The notes under the pieces: generated by a model
The model's input: the letters and a program-made list of their open reading frames with translations, nothing else
Database searches by the model: none
Told to the model about the DNA's origin: nothing
Translations under genes and position numbers: made by a program
Shown: positions 17,983-27,675 of the stretch, piece by piece
Layout of the letters: every line of letters begins with the position of its first letter
How positions within the stretch are numbered: position 1 is the first letter of the stretch
DNA from: GCA-020356105 sp964347475
GTDB taxonomy: Bacteria > Pseudomonadota > Alphaproteobacteria > UBA8366 > JADFVY01
DNA: 64,000 bases
Direction of reading: 5' to 3'
Assembly: GCA_964347475.1 (NCBI GenBank)
Contig: CAYFYY010000003.1
Location: 47,323-111,322 of the forward strand

Positions 17983-19812
17983 CTACTCGACCGTCACCGA
18001 CTTGGCGAGGTTGCGCGGCTGGTCGACGTCGGTGCCCTTGAGCACAGCGGTGTGATACGCCAGCAGCTGCACCGGGATGGCATAGAGAATCGGGGCGACG
18101 AACGGGTCGACCGCCGGCAGCGCGATGCTGGCTTCCGGTTTCGCCTGGGCCGAGACACGCGCCACGCCGTCGGCATCGGACAGGAGAATGACCCGGCCGC
18201 CGCGGGCGATCACCTCCTGCAGGTTGGATGCCGTTTTTTCGAACAGGGGATCCGTCGGCGCGATGACGATGACCGGGACGTCCTCGTCGATCAGCGCGAT
18301 CGGCCCGTGCTTCATTTCGCCGGCCGCATACCCCTCGGCATGGATGTACGAGATTTCCTTAAGCTTGAGGGCCCCTTCGAGGGCGAGCGGATAGGCGGCG
18401 CCGCGGCCGAGATAGAGCACGTCGCGCGCCTCCATGACGCCGTGCGCCAGCGCCTCGATTCGCTCGTCGTGGCGCAACACCTCGGCAGCGCGCCCGGGGA
18501 TTTCCGCCAGCGCCGCCGACAGTTGCGCCTCCCGCTTCGCGTCGATGGTCCGACGGGCCCGCCCCGCTGCGATCGCAAGGCATGCCAGCACGGTCAGCTG
18601 CGTCGTGAAGGCCTTGGTCGAGGCAACCCCGATCTCGGGGCCGGCGAGGGTCGGCAGGACGGCTTCGGATTCCCTTGCGATCGAGGACTCGGGCACGTTG
18701 ACCACCGACAGGATCGTCTGGCCCTGCGCCTTCGCATAGCGCAGCGCCGCAAGCGTATCGGCGGTCTCGCCCGACTGGCTGATGAACAGGGCCAGTCCGC
18801 CGTCCGGCATCGGTGCCTCGCGGTAGCGGAATTCCGATGCGATGTCGATCTCGACCGGGATGCGGGCGATCTGCTCGAGCCAGTATTTCGCGACCATCCC
18901 CGCGTAGAACGCCGTGCCGCAGGCGGTAATCGTGACCTTCGGCACCGCGGCCAGATCGATCGGCAGCGGCGGCAGCGTGATCGTCCGGCTGGCCGGGTTC
19001 AGCATCGAGTGCAGCGTGTCCCCGATCACCGCCGGCTGCTCGTAGATCTCCTTGAGCATGAAATGGCGGTAATTGCCCTTGCCGATCATTGCCCCGGACA
19101 GGGCGGTCTGCACGATCGGCCGCGCCACCGCGTTGTTCGCCGCGTCGTAAACCGTCGCGCCGGTGCGCGTCGCGACGACCCAGTCGCCTTCTTCCAGATA
19201 GCTGATGCGCTGCGTCAGCGGCGCCAGCGCCATGGCATCGGATCCGAGATACATCTCGCCGTCGCCGTAGCCCACCGCCAGCGGGCTGCCGCGCCGCGCG
19301 CCGATCATCAGGTCCTCCTCGCCGGCGAAGATGATGGCCATGGCGAAGGCGCCGTCGAGCCTCGGCAGGGCCGTCGCCACCGCTTCCGCCGGGGTCATCC
19401 CGTCCTCGAGATAGCGGGTCAGCAGATGCGCCACCACCTCGGTGTCGGTTTCCGACTCGAACGTCGCGCCGGCACCCGCAAGCTCGTCGCGCAGCTGCTG
19501 GAAATTCTCGATGATGCCGTTGTGCACCAGGGCGAGCCGGGCGGTTGCGTGCGGGTGGGCGTTGGTCTCGTTGGGAACGCCGTGGGTCGCCCAGCGGGTG
19601 TGACCGATCCCGACGGTGCCGGCCAGCGGCTGTTTGCCGAGCCGGCCCTCGAGATTGACGAGCTTGCCCTCGGCGCGGCGTCTCTCGATCCCGTTCCCGG
19701 AAAGCGTTGCGATTCCCGCGGAATCGTAGCCGCGATATTCGAGGCGTTTCAGCCCCTCCAGCAGCAGGGGCGCAGCCGCATCGCGGCCGATGATGCCGAT
19801 GATGCCGCACAC
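17983..19812 (-). CDS. glmS: Glutamine-fructose-6-phosphate aminotransferase
   Basis: A 609-residue GlmS that converts fructose 6-phosphate and glutamine to glucosamine 6-phosphate. The mature N-terminal Cys is next to the initiator Met (MCGIIGIIG), and the GATase2 domain has GHTRWATHG. Two SIS domains follow (ITACGTAFYAG, ISQSGETADT, LGRGAAYPLALEGALKLKEISYIHAEGYAAGE). The C-terminus ends LAKSVTVE as usual. It lies 7 bases after glmU, so the operon is glmU-glmS. No glmS ribozyme was seen. Confidence 0.97.
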   Translation of the reverse strand: MCGIIGIIGRDAAAPLLLEGLKRLEYRGYDSAGIATLSGNGIERRRAEGKLVNLEGRLGKQPLAGTVGIGHTRWATHGVPNETNAHPHATARLALVHNGIIENFQQLRDELAGAGATFESETDTEVVAHLLTRYLEDGMTPAEAVATALPRLDGAFAMAIIFAGEEDLMIGARRGSPLAVGYGDGEMYLGSDAMALAPLTQRISYLEEGDWVVATRTGATVYDAANNAVARPIVQTALSGAMIGKGNYRHFMLKEIYEQPAVIGDTLHSMLNPASRTITLPPLPIDLAAVPKVTITACGTAFYAGMVAKYWLEQIARIPVEIDIASEFRYREAPMPDGGLALFISQSGETADTLAALRYAKAQGQTILSVVNVPESSIARESEAVLPTLAGPEIGVASTKAFTTQLTVLACLAIAAGRARRTIDAKREAQLSAALAEIPGRAAEVLRHDERIEALAHGVMEARDVLYLGRGAAYPLALEGALKLKEISYIHAEGYAAGEMKHGPIALIDEDVPVIVIAPTDPLFEKTASNLQEVIARGGRVILLSDADGVARVSAQAKPEASIALPAVDPFVAPILYAIPVQLLAYHTAVLKGTDVDQPRNLAKSVTVE

Positions 19813-19818
19813 GGGCGG

Positions 19819-21189
19819 TCACCCCCCCTTCTTGCGGGCGGCCTTCTCGGCCGCCTTGCGCGCACGGTAAGCCTTGGCCGCGCCTTCCGCCACGGTCTGC
19901 CGCGCCCGGGTCGCCGCCACCGCGTCGTCCGGCACATCCTTCGTGATCGTGCTGCCGGCGCCGACCAGCGCCCCCTTGCCGACCTTGACCGGCGCCACCA
20001 GGGCGGTGTTGGAGCCGATAAAGGCGCCCTCGCCGATCAGGGTCCGGTGCTTGAGGAAGCCGTCATAGTTGCAGGTGATGGTACCGGCGCCGATATTGGC
20101 GTTCGCCCCGACCTCGGCGTCGCCGACGTAACTGAGATGGTTGGCTTTCGCCCCCGCCCCCAGCACCGCGTTCTTGACCTCGACAAAGTTGCCGACCCGC
20201 GCCTGCGCGCTGATCCGCGCGCCCGGGCGCAGCCGCGCGAACGGGCCGACGATCGCGCCCGGCCCGATGTCGGCACCTTCGATATGGCAGAAGGCCCGGA
20301 TCTCCGCGCCGTCCGCCACCGTGACGCCCGGCCCGAACGCGACCGAGGGGCCGATCACGACGTCGCGGCCGATCCTGGTATCGCAGCTGAACCACACCGT
20401 ATCCGGGTCGAGCAGTGTGGCGCCCTCGGCCATCGCGGACGCCCGCCGCGCCTGCTGCCAGGCCGCTTCCGCCACCGCCAGGTCGTTGCGGCTGTTGACG
20501 CCGAGCACTTCGGCCGCATCGCCCTCGACGACGACGCAGGACAGGCCGTCCGCCCGGGCCTCGGCGACGATGTCCGTCAGGTAGTACTCGCCCTTGGCGT
20601 TGTCGTTGCCGATGCGGTCGAGCAGGGTCCAGAGCTTCGCCGCCGATATCGCCATCACGCCGGAATTGCACAGGGTGATCGCGCGCTGCGACTCGTCGGC
20701 GTCGCGGTATTCGACGATCGCCTGCAGCGCGCCCTCATCATCGAGCATGAGCCGGCCGTACTCCGCCGGATCGTCCGGCCGGAAGCCCAGCACGACCACC
20801 GCGGCCCCGGCGCCGCGCGCCTCCAGCATTCGTGACAGCGTAGCGGGCCTGATCAACGGCGTATCGGCATAGAGCACGAGGACCGTCGCGCCCTCGGACC
20901 CGCGCCCGGCGTCCGCCAGCGCATCGCGTGCCGCCATCACCGCATCTGCCGTGCCGAGCTGGCGCTCCTGGATCACCACCGGATGCGGTGCCACCGCCCG
21001 CTCGACATCCGCCATGTCCGGGCCCACCACCACGATGCAGCGCGCCGCCCCGAGCGCATCCGCCGCAGCCAGTGAATGCCCGACCAGCGGCCGGCCGGCG
21101 AGAGGATGAAGGACTTTCGGAATATCGGACTTCATCCGCGTCCCCTTGCCTGCGGCAAGAAGAACCACGGTAACATCATCAGCTGGCAT
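19819..21189 (-). CDS. glmU: Bifunctional GlcNAc-1-P uridyltransferase / GlcN-1-P acetyltransferase
   Basis: 456 residues from the ATG at 21189. The N-terminal nucleotidyltransferase has LAAGKGTRMKSDIPKVLHPLAGRP, and DTPLIRP is the metal/uridine loop. The C-terminal left-handed beta helix of hexapeptide repeats includes the acetyltransferase histidine region KANHLSYVGDAEVG. It makes UDP-GlcNAc for peptidoglycan and lipid A. The open frame continues 75 bases further upstream without homology. It is divergent from the HAD phosphatase gene. Confidence 0.96.
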   Translation of the reverse strand: MPADDVTVVLLAAGKGTRMKSDIPKVLHPLAGRPLVGHSLAAADALGAARCIVVVGPDMADVERAVAPHPVVIQERQLGTADAVMAARDALADAGRGSEGATVLVLYADTPLIRPATLSRMLEARGAGAAVVVLGFRPDDPAEYGRLMLDDEGALQAIVEYRDADESQRAITLCNSGVMAISAAKLWTLLDRIGNDNAKGEYYLTDIVAEARADGLSCVVVEGDAAEVLGVNSRNDLAVAEAAWQQARRASAMAEGATLLDPDTVWFSCDTRIGRDVVIGPSVAFGPGVTVADGAEIRAFCHIEGADIGPGAIVGPFARLRPGARISAQARVGNFVEVKNAVLGAGAKANHLSYVGDAEVGANANIGAGTITCNYDGFLKHRTLIGEGAFIGSNTALVAPVKVGKGALVGAGSTITKDVPDDAVAATRARQTVAEGAAKAYRARKAAEKAARKKGG

Positions 21190-21323
21190 GTACCATTCCG
21201 GGACGAATCGCCAAATCAAATCGCATTGCGGCGGAACCTGCCACAAGGCCCCCGCGCACGCCAAGTCACTTTGTGTATCGGACGGTTGCAGTTTGTTGCG
21301 TTATCTTGCAAAAAACGCCCCCG

Positions 21324-22001
21324 ATGACAACCGAACCACTCGACCTCGTATTCGATCTGGACGGAACGCTGATCGACAGCGCGCCCGACCTGCATGCCTG
21401 CCTCAACCGGCTGCTTGCCGCAGAGGGGCGGCGGTGTCTCGACCTTGCGGAAGTCGTCGCCATGGTCGGCGATGGCGTGCCGGCACTGGTGCGGCGCGCC
21501 TACGAGGCGACGGGAGGCCTGCCCGACGACATCGAGGCCGCCATCGCCCAGTACCGCGCGCTCTACGGCGACGCCCTGGCCGACAGGACCGTTCCCTATC
21601 CCGGCGTGATCGAAACCCTGGCACTCCTGCTCGCGGCGGGGCACCGGATGGCGGTCTGCACGAACAAACCGCTGGCCCCGACGCTGGAAATCCTCGAAAC
21701 GCTCGGTCTCGCGGGGTTCTTCCGGACCGTGGCCGGCGGCGACACCCTGCCGGTGCGCAAACCCGATCCCGGCCATCTGCTGGGACTGCTCAAGATGCTG
21801 GAATCGAGGCCCGATCGCGCGGTCATGATCGGCGACAGCCTCAACGACATCCAGGTCGCGGCCGGGGCCGGCGTGCGCTCGATCGCGGTCAGCTACGGAT
21901 ACCGCAAGCAGCCGGCCGAGGAGTTGGGCGCCGACATCGTCATCGACCGTTTCTCGGACATCCCGGCGGCCTTGAAACGACTGGTTTCTGCCGGGATGTA
22001 G
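21324..22001 (+). CDS. gph: HAD-family phosphoglycolate phosphatase
   Basis: 225 residues from the ATG at 21324. The HAD motifs are DLDGTLIDSAPDL (nucleophile Asp and acid), VCTNKP (motif II Thr), the Lys in VRKPDPGHLL, and MIGDSLNDIQVA (motif IV). The cap insertion has the Gph/SerB-like layout (MVGDGVPALVRRAY). It removes 2-phosphoglycolate formed by DNA repair or RuBisCO. The upstream leader to 21273 is in frame but unconvincing. The exact substrate is inferred from the family. Confidence 0.85.
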   Translation: MTTEPLDLVFDLDGTLIDSAPDLHACLNRLLAAEGRRCLDLAEVVAMVGDGVPALVRRAYEATGGLPDDIEAAIAQYRALYGDALADRTVPYPGVIETLALLLAAGHRMAVCTNKPLAPTLEILETLGLAGFFRTVAGGDTLPVRKPDPGHLLGLLKMLESRPDRAVMIGDSLNDIQVAAGAGVRSIAVSYGYRKQPAEELGADIVIDRFSDIPAALKRLVSAGM

Positions 22002-22129
22002 CTCTCCCGAGCCAGGCCCGCCCCGCGAAAGGGGTGGCCGGGTGCGGCGCGAAGGCCATATAAGTTTCCGCCGGCTGCGTGTTGCAGCGCAGACCGAGCG
22101 CGACACAAAGACGACGAGGCCCAGCTCCG

Positions 22130-25100
22130 ATGCTGCGATTGCGCCACGGCCTTTCCTTCGACGACCTGTACGACCGCGACGGGCTGGCGCGCCTCGACAA
22201 GATCTTTCTCGACGCCCTCGGTGCGGCGGAGCCGGACCTGCGCGCGGCGTTGGAAGCCGGGCGCGCGGATCCGGCCGCGATGACGCCGCTTGCCGAATCG
22301 GAACTCATGATGGCCGTCGCCCCACATCTCGAACGCTTCGTGGCAGAGTTGTTCGGGATCGGCGCCGAACTGGCCGCGCTCGTAGGCCGGCATGCGGAGC
22401 TCGCGCCGCTCTACACGGTCAAACGCAACTTCGTGCAGCGTCGCGCCGTCAAACGGACGGACGCGGAGGCGGCCGAGTCGCTTGACGGCGAGTCGCTCGC
22501 CCGCGAGCTCGAGACCCTGATAGGCGCGCCGTTGACGGAGCTGTCCTTCGCCAAGGCCGTCGCCGCCTGGGAACAGGACGAAGATGGTCATGCCGACCAG
22601 CTGAATAGCGCTGAGCGCTATGCCGCCTGGGCGACTCTCAGTCCGGCGGGGCAGGCGAAACACGGTACCGGCGTGCTGTTCAAGGAACCACGGAAACTGG
22701 ACTTCGAGGATCTGGTCTCGCACATGGTGAGCGACGGCAGCGAAGGGTTCACGCGACACCGGATGGCAACCGAGCGTCTGCGCCGCCGCGACGGATTCGC
22801 CCTGACCGACCGCGGCACCGACCTCGCCGGCGCGCTGAGCGAGGCAAACTACTGCATCTGGTGCCACAAGCAGGGCCGCGATTCGTGCGCGCGGGGGCTG
22901 CGCGAGAAATCGAAGGCGGATGGGCCGGGCCGCGCCCCGTTCCGCCGAAATCCGCTCGGCATCACGCTCGCCGGGTGCCCGTTGGAAGAGAAGATTTCCG
23001 AATTCCAGAAGCTGAAAGCGGACGGTGTGCCGATCGGCGCCTTCGCGGTCATCCTGGTCGACAACCCGATGGTCGCCGCGACCGGCCATCGCATCTGCAA
23101 CGACTGCATGAAGTCCTGCGTCTACCAGAAGCAGGACCCGGTCGACATTCCGCAGGCCGAAACGCGCACTCTCAAGGACGTTCTGGCCCTGCCTTGGGGG
23201 TTCGAGATCTACGCGCTGCTGACGCGATGGAACCCGCTCGATCTGCGACGTCCGTACCCGAAGCCGGACAGCGGCCGCAAGGTGCTGGTGGTCGGCATGG
23301 GCCCGGCCGGATTCAGCCTGGCGCACCACCTGTTGAACGAGGGGCACACGGTGGTCGGCATCGACGGGCTTAAGATCGAACCGCTGCCCGATCGCATTGG
23401 CGGCATCGGCGCGCGCGGCGAGCGGGTGGCGTTCGAGCCGATCCGCGACGTGCGGGCGCTATACGAAAATCTGGACGAACGGGTGATGGCGGGGTTCGGC
23501 GGCGTCGCCGAATACGGCATCACCGTGCGCTGGGACAAGAACTTCCTGAAACTGATTCGGCTGCTGCTCGAGCGCCGCGCCGGGTTCGGACTGGTTGGCG
23601 GCGTCCGCTTCGGCGGGACGATCACACCTCAGGACGCTTGGGACATGGGATTCGACCATATCGCCCTTGCGGCCGGTGCCGGCAAACCGACGATCATCGA
23701 CATGCCGAACAATCTGGCACGCGGCGTCCGCACGGCATCCGACTTCCTGATGGCGCTGCAACTGACCGGGGCGGCGCGCAAGGATACCGTCGCCAATATG
23801 CAGCTGCGCCTGCCGGCGGTGGTCATTGGCGGCGGCCTTACCGCCATCGATACGGCAACCGAGGCGCTCGCCTACTATCCGCGGCAGGTGGCGAGGTTTC
23901 TTGCCCGCTATGAGGTGCTGACCGCAGAAAAGGGTGAGCCGGCGGTGCGAGCCGCCTGGGACGAGGAGGAACGCGGCATCGCCGACGAATTCCTGGCGCA
24001 CGGCCGCGCAATCCGCGCCGAACGCGAGGACGCGACGGCAGCAGGCCGCGAGCCCGAGATCCTGCCGCTGCTGAACAGCTGGGGCGGCGTGACCATCGCC
24101 TACCGCAAGCGACTGATCGACAGTCCGTCCTACAGGCTCAACCATGAGGAGGTCGAAAAGGCGCTGCAGGAGGGTATCAGCTTCGCCGAATGCCTGGCGC
24201 CGGTCGCGGTGGAGGTCGATGCCTATGGCCATGCGAGCGGGCTGAAGGCGATGCACCAGGTGCGCGGCGACGACGACACGTGGCACTCCGGCGCGGACGT
24301 GGTGTTGCCTGCGCGCAGCATTTTCATGGCCGCCGGAACGCAACCCAACACGATCCTCGCCCGCGAGGACCCCGGCGGCTTCGAGCTCGATGGCCGCTAT
24401 TTCCAGGCGATCGACGCCGACGGACGGCGCGTCGAGCCGGAGCGGTCGGCAGCCAAGCCGAACCCTGTCCATGTCCTGATGTCGATGTCCGACGACGGTC
24501 GTTACATGAGCTTCTTCGGCGACCTGCACCCGAGCTATTTCGGCAATGTGGTCAAGGCCATGGGCAGCGCCAAGCAGGGCTATCCGGTGGTCAGCCGCCT
24601 GCTCGAGGCGGTGCCGCCGGCCAGCGGGACACCCGGGCGCGAGTTCATTGCGGAGCTCAATCGCATTCTGCGCCCGACGGTGGAACGGGTGGTGCGGCTC
24701 ACCCCGACCATCGTCGAGGTCGTACTGCACGCACCGCAAGCCGCGGCCAGGTTCCGGCCCGGTCAGTTCTACCGCCTGCAAAACTATGAAGCGCACGCCG
24801 TGACGGCGAACGGCACCACCCTGGCCATGGAAGGGGTGGCGTTGACCGGCGCCTCGGTCGACAAGACGGCGGGCCTGATCTCCGTCATCGTCCTGGAGAT
24901 GGGCGGATCGAGCAGCCTGTGCCGGTTCCTGCAACCCGGCGAGCCGGTTGTGCTGATGGGTCCGACCGGCACGCCCACGGAGATTCCGGGGGACGAGACG
25001 GTGCTGCTTGTGGGCGGCGGGCTCGGCAACGCGGTGCTGTTCTCGATCGGCCAGGCACTGCGCGCCGCCGGCAGCAGGGTATTGTATTTCGCCGGTTACA

Positions 25101-25654
25101 AGCAGGTTGGCGACCGCTACAAGATCGAGGAGATCGAGCGCGCGGCCGACGCCATCGTCTGGTGTTGCGACGAAGCCCCCGGATTCCGGCCGGACCGGCC
25201 GCAGGACCGCGCGATCGTCGGGAATATCGTCGAGGCGATACGGGCCTATGCTTCGGGGGAGCTGGGCGAGCAGGACATTCCGGTTGCCGATGTGGACCGC
25301 ATCATCGCCATCGGATCCGACCGCATGATGGCGGCGGTGACGGTGGCGCGGCATACCGTGCTACGTCCGCTCCTGAAGGAACACCATTTCGCCATCGGAT
25401 CGATAAACTCACCGATGCAATGCATGATGAAGGAAATTTGCGCTCAGTGCCTGCAGCCACATGTCGACCCGGTGACCGGTGAGCGCAGCTACGTCTTTTC
25501 ATGCTTCAACCAGGATCAGCCGCTCGACTCGGTCGACTGGGACGGCTTGAACAGCCGCCTGCGCCAGAATTCGGTGCAGGAGAAACTCAAGGCACAATGG
25601 ATCGCGCACTGCGTCGAGGGGTTGGAGGAGGCGGCGCTGCGCTCGGTAAGTTGA
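22130..25654 (+). CDS. Nfn-like FAD/iron-sulfur oxidoreductase (GltD-PyrK fusion)
   Basis: About 1174 residues, far longer than any single-domain relative. Residues 1-230 form a region I cannot assign. Then comes a GltD-like iron-sulfur part (CIWCHKQGRDSC, AGCPLEEKISEF, CNDCMKSCVYQ) and a pyridine-nucleotide flavoprotein core (VLVVGMGPAGFSLAHHLL, a second Rossmann VVIGGGLTAIDTATEA). From about residue 850 a PyrK/ferredoxin-NADP reductase-like module follows, with FRPGQFYRLQN, VLLVGGGLGNAVLFSIGQAL and a terminal Cys cluster (QCMMKEICAQC...FSCF). The order equals NfnB followed by NfnA, so electron bifurcation between NAD(P)H and ferredoxin is an attractive but unproven role. The start is chosen at the ATG with GAGG upstream. 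Confidence 0.8.
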   Translation: MLRLRHGLSFDDLYDRDGLARLDKIFLDALGAAEPDLRAALEAGRADPAAMTPLAESELMMAVAPHLERFVAELFGIGAELAALVGRHAELAPLYTVKRNFVQRRAVKRTDAEAAESLDGESLARELETLIGAPLTELSFAKAVAAWEQDEDGHADQLNSAERYAAWATLSPAGQAKHGTGVLFKEPRKLDFEDLVSHMVSDGSEGFTRHRMATERLRRRDGFALTDRGTDLAGALSEANYCIWCHKQGRDSCARGLREKSKADGPGRAPFRRNPLGITLAGCPLEEKISEFQKLKADGVPIGAFAVILVDNPMVAATGHRICNDCMKSCVYQKQDPVDIPQAETRTLKDVLALPWGFEIYALLTRWNPLDLRRPYPKPDSGRKVLVVGMGPAGFSLAHHLLNEGHTVVGIDGLKIEPLPDRIGGIGARGERVAFEPIRDVRALYENLDERVMAGFGGVAEYGITVRWDKNFLKLIRLLLERRAGFGLVGGVRFGGTITPQDAWDMGFDHIALAAGAGKPTIIDMPNNLARGVRTASDFLMALQLTGAARKDTVANMQLRLPAVVIGGGLTAIDTATEALAYYPRQVARFLARYEVLTAEKGEPAVRAAWDEEERGIADEFLAHGRAIRAEREDATAAGREPEILPLLNSWGGVTIAYRKRLIDSPSYRLNHEEVEKALQEGISFAECLAPVAVEVDAYGHASGLKAMHQVRGDDDTWHSGADVVLPARSIFMAAGTQPNTILAREDPGGFELDGRYFQAIDADGRRVEPERSAAKPNPVHVLMSMSDDGRYMSFFGDLHPSYFGNVVKAMGSAKQGYPVVSRLLEAVPPASGTPGREFIAELNRILRPTVERVVRLTPTIVEVVLHAPQAAARFRPGQFYRLQNYEAHAVTANGTTLAMEGVALTGASVDKTAGLISVIVLEMGGSSSLCRFLQPGEPVVLMGPTGTPTEIPGDETVLLVGGGLGNAVLFSIGQALRAAGSRVLYFAGYKQVGDRYKIEEIERAADAIVWCCDEAPGFRPDRPQDRAIVGNIVEAIRAYASGELGEQDIPVADVDRIIAIGSDRMMAAVTVARHTVLRPLLKEHHFAIGSINSPMQCMMKEICAQCLQPHVDPVTGERSYVFSCFNQDQPLDSVDWDGLNSRLRQNSVQEKLKAQWIAHCVEGLEEAALRSVS

Positions 25655-25670
25655 TGCGACTTGCGGTCGG

Positions 25671-26591
25671 TCAGCGCGCCTCGGCCCGCTGGCCCATGGT
25701 CCGCACGATGGCGGTCTCGGCGCGAGCCAGGTAGATCCTAAGACCCCCATAGTCGGTGCGTGCCGAGGCCATGACCGGCACCGCGGGCAGGTTGGGCGCC
25801 GGGCTGGCGAACCACATCGTCAGGATCATCGTATCGTCGTCGGCGCTGCCGCGCTCGCGCGGATTTCCCCTCGGCTCGTCATCGTCGAACCCGTCGATCG
25901 CCTTAAGGACAAGATCGCAACGTTCCGCATCACCGCTGTACATCATGTATTTGTTGCCGCCGAGCGTTCCGGAATCGCCCATCCTGGCGGTCACGTCATA
26001 GCGCAGCTTGCCATCGAACACGGGGAAGTTGCCCGTGCACGACGTGCCGGCGGCCATCTGGTCGACGATCGCGGTCACCGCGCTCATCGGGTCCATCGTG
26101 CCGCGCCGCTCGACGATCTCCTGGAAATTCGCCGCATCCCCGACCCGCATGCGGGCAACCATCGGCACGCCATCGTCGCGGTATTCGATCTGGATCGCCT
26201 TGGGGTTCCGCCCGCGCTGGGCGATTTTTCGCTCATGCCAGCGCGGTTTCAAAACGCCGTCGGGTTCGACGACGCCCTCGGTCACCGCGTTACTGCTCCA
26301 GCTCAAGAACCAGCCGACGATCCCGCGGCCCTTGGCGTGGGTCTCCATCCGGTATGCGTCGTCGCTGCGTGCCAGCTCCACCTCTGCGGTCAACAGATGC
26401 AGACCGCCGAGATAGCCCTCGTAGCCCAGCGCCACGCCTTCGGCCGAAGCGGCAGGTCTCGGGCCTGAAATGGCCATAATGATGACGAGCATCGCCATGG
26501 CGAGCGCCATGGCCAAGCCCCGCAACATCGCTTTTTGTGACGGATCTGCTGTCAGCGCGATCCCACCCCTGCGCCGCCGCCGGAATCCCAT
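25671..26591 (-). CDS. DUF3108 exported protein
   Basis: 306 residues with an Arg-rich N-terminus and one signal helix (GLAMALAMAMLVIIMAI, then ASA). The mature part matches DUF3108 proteins, which share GGLHLLTAEVELA, GWFLSWSSNAVTEG and KLRYDVTARMGDSG. The role of the family is unknown, though it is thought to be envelope associated. The start at 26591 is preferred for a GGAAAGG leader; 26528 is possible. It is convergent with the Nfn-like gene, ending 16 bases from it. Codon use is ordinary. Confidence 0.8.
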   Translation of the reverse strand: MGFRRRRRGGIALTADPSQKAMLRGLAMALAMAMLVIIMAISGPRPAASAEGVALGYEGYLGGLHLLTAEVELARSDDAYRMETHAKGRGIVGWFLSWSSNAVTEGVVEPDGVLKPRWHERKIAQRGRNPKAIQIEYRDDGVPMVARMRVGDAANFQEIVERRGTMDPMSAVTAIVDQMAAGTSCTGNFPVFDGKLRYDVTARMGDSGTLGGNKYMMYSGDAERCDLVLKAIDGFDDDEPRGNPRERGSADDDTMILTMWFASPAPNLPAVPVMASARTDYGGLRIYLARAETAIVRTMGQRAEAR

Positions 26592-26778
26592 TTGTTCGTG
26601 CCTTTCCGCCGAAATCATTGAGAAGACATTGCGGCGCAATCGACCACGCCAGTTCTACACCTAACGAAAACCGGCCGTCGTCTCCAGTAACTTTGTGTTT
26701 CAATAATTTGCGGCGGAAAAAGCACCGTCGTTACCGCGCTTTGCCGACGCGGTCTCGAGCCTCTATACGTGCTCTACG

Positions 26779-26806
26779 AAAAAGGGGACACGCGTTGCGT
26801 GCCCCC
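26779..26806 (-). terminator. Rho-independent terminator of sodC
   Basis: On the minus strand a 10-bp stem (GGGGGCACGC / GCGTGTCCCC, one G-U) with a 3-base AAC loop is followed by five T. It is 41 bases beyond the sodC stop. It lies in the 256-base gap between sodC and the DUF3108 gene, in which nothing else was recognised. Confidence 0.85.
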
Positions 26807-26847
26807 TCCTCGTACGGGTCAAGCCCTGCCCATTCGGTACAGGTGCC

Positions 26848-27396
26848 TTAATTCGGGACCACGCCGCAGGCAATCCTGTCGCCGCCTCCGCCGTTGGGTT
26901 TCGGCTCATCCGCGTAATTGTCGCCGTCCTTATGAATCACCAGCGCACGGCCCCGCATGTCGGAGACTTTCAGATACGGAGCGAACAGCGTCCCGTTGTA
27001 AGGCACGCCGCCATCCTCGTCGGTCTGGATGTAGATGACAGGCAGGTCACCGAGGTGCCCACGCGCTGCCGACCCCATATGGCGACCGGTCTTGTTCGGA
27101 TCATAGTGGCCCCCGGCCGCCATGCCCGCGGCGACGCCGCCCGAAGTCGAGCCGGGCCCGCAATTTCCGTTTTCGTGCAGATGAAAACCGTGCGGGCCGC
27201 CCGGCAGGTCCGTCAAGCCAATAGTGAGAACCAGGCCGTCGGGGGTGTCCGTCGCCTTGACGCTGCCGACCACGTCCCATACGCCGCGCGCGTTGATCTC
27301 ACGCATTTCAACATTGACCTCGTCCGCAACCGCGGCCGAGGCGAACCCCAGGAGAGACCCGCTGACGACCGCAATCGTGAACGCATCCCTATTCAT
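26848..27396 (-). CDS. sodC: Periplasmic Cu/Zn superoxide dismutase
   Basis: A 182-residue enzyme that dismutates superoxide in the periplasm. The signal peptide is about residues 1-24 (ending AAVADE). Metal ligands are in HGFHLHENGNC, GGHYDP and the following His residues (TGRHMGS, RGHLGDLP), and in VIHKDGDNYADEP. The second Cys of the structural disulfide is in RIACGVV. A monomeric bacterial form is expected from the length. A strong terminator follows. Confidence 0.93.
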   Translation of the reverse strand: MNRDAFTIAVVSGSLLGFASAAVADEVNVEMREINARGVWDVVGSVKATDTPDGLVLTIGLTDLPGGPHGFHLHENGNCGPGSTSGGVAAGMAAGGHYDPNKTGRHMGSAARGHLGDLPVIYIQTDEDGGVPYNGTLFAPYLKVSDMRGRALVIHKDGDNYADEPKPNGGGGDRIACGVVPN

Positions 27397-27551
27397 CCTT
27401 CATATCCTCCTCAAGAGTGCTGTGCCGACCCAGATTATCTGGCGCTACGCCGCAGTTATCTGTGTACGCGCGGGCGGCAAGGTAAGTGCCCATCGCAAAA
27501 ATATGTATCGACCCATCGGCGGGATCCGCGGCCGACCATGCCACGGCCGGG

Positions 27552-27580
27552 TTGACACGCACGTGGGCCGGTCGTACATG
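27552..27580 (+). promoter_or_regulatory. Sigma-70 type promoter of tRNA-Val
   Basis: TTGACA (27552-27557) and TACATG (27575-27580) are 17 bases apart and end 20 bases before the tRNA. The spacing is ideal, and -35 is a perfect match. Confidence 0.65.
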
Positions 27581-27600
27581 TGCCGCAATACCGGTTACCC

Positions 27601-27675
27601 GGGCGCGTAGCTCAGCGGGAGAGCACCGTCTTCACACGGCGGGGGTCGCTGGTTCAATCCCAGCCGCGCCCACCA
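27601..27675 (+). tRNA. tRNA-Val (CAC)
   Basis: A 75-base cloverleaf with acceptor stem GGGCGCG / CGCGCCC, D-arm GCTC...GAGC, anticodon stem CCGTC/GGCGG with loop TTCACAC (anticodon CAC), T-arm GCTGG-TTCAATC-CCAGC, and an encoded 3' CCA. It is followed by 297 bases (27676-27972) before aapJ in which I see no gene. Confidence 0.97.

Noticed and set aside
19813..19818. A glmS ribozyme or riboswitch upstream of glmS
   Set aside because: Only 6 bases separate glmU and glmS, so there is no room for one.
17854..20835. 993-codon plus-strand frame opposite glmS and glmU
   Set aside because: A shadow frame of two unmistakable genes.
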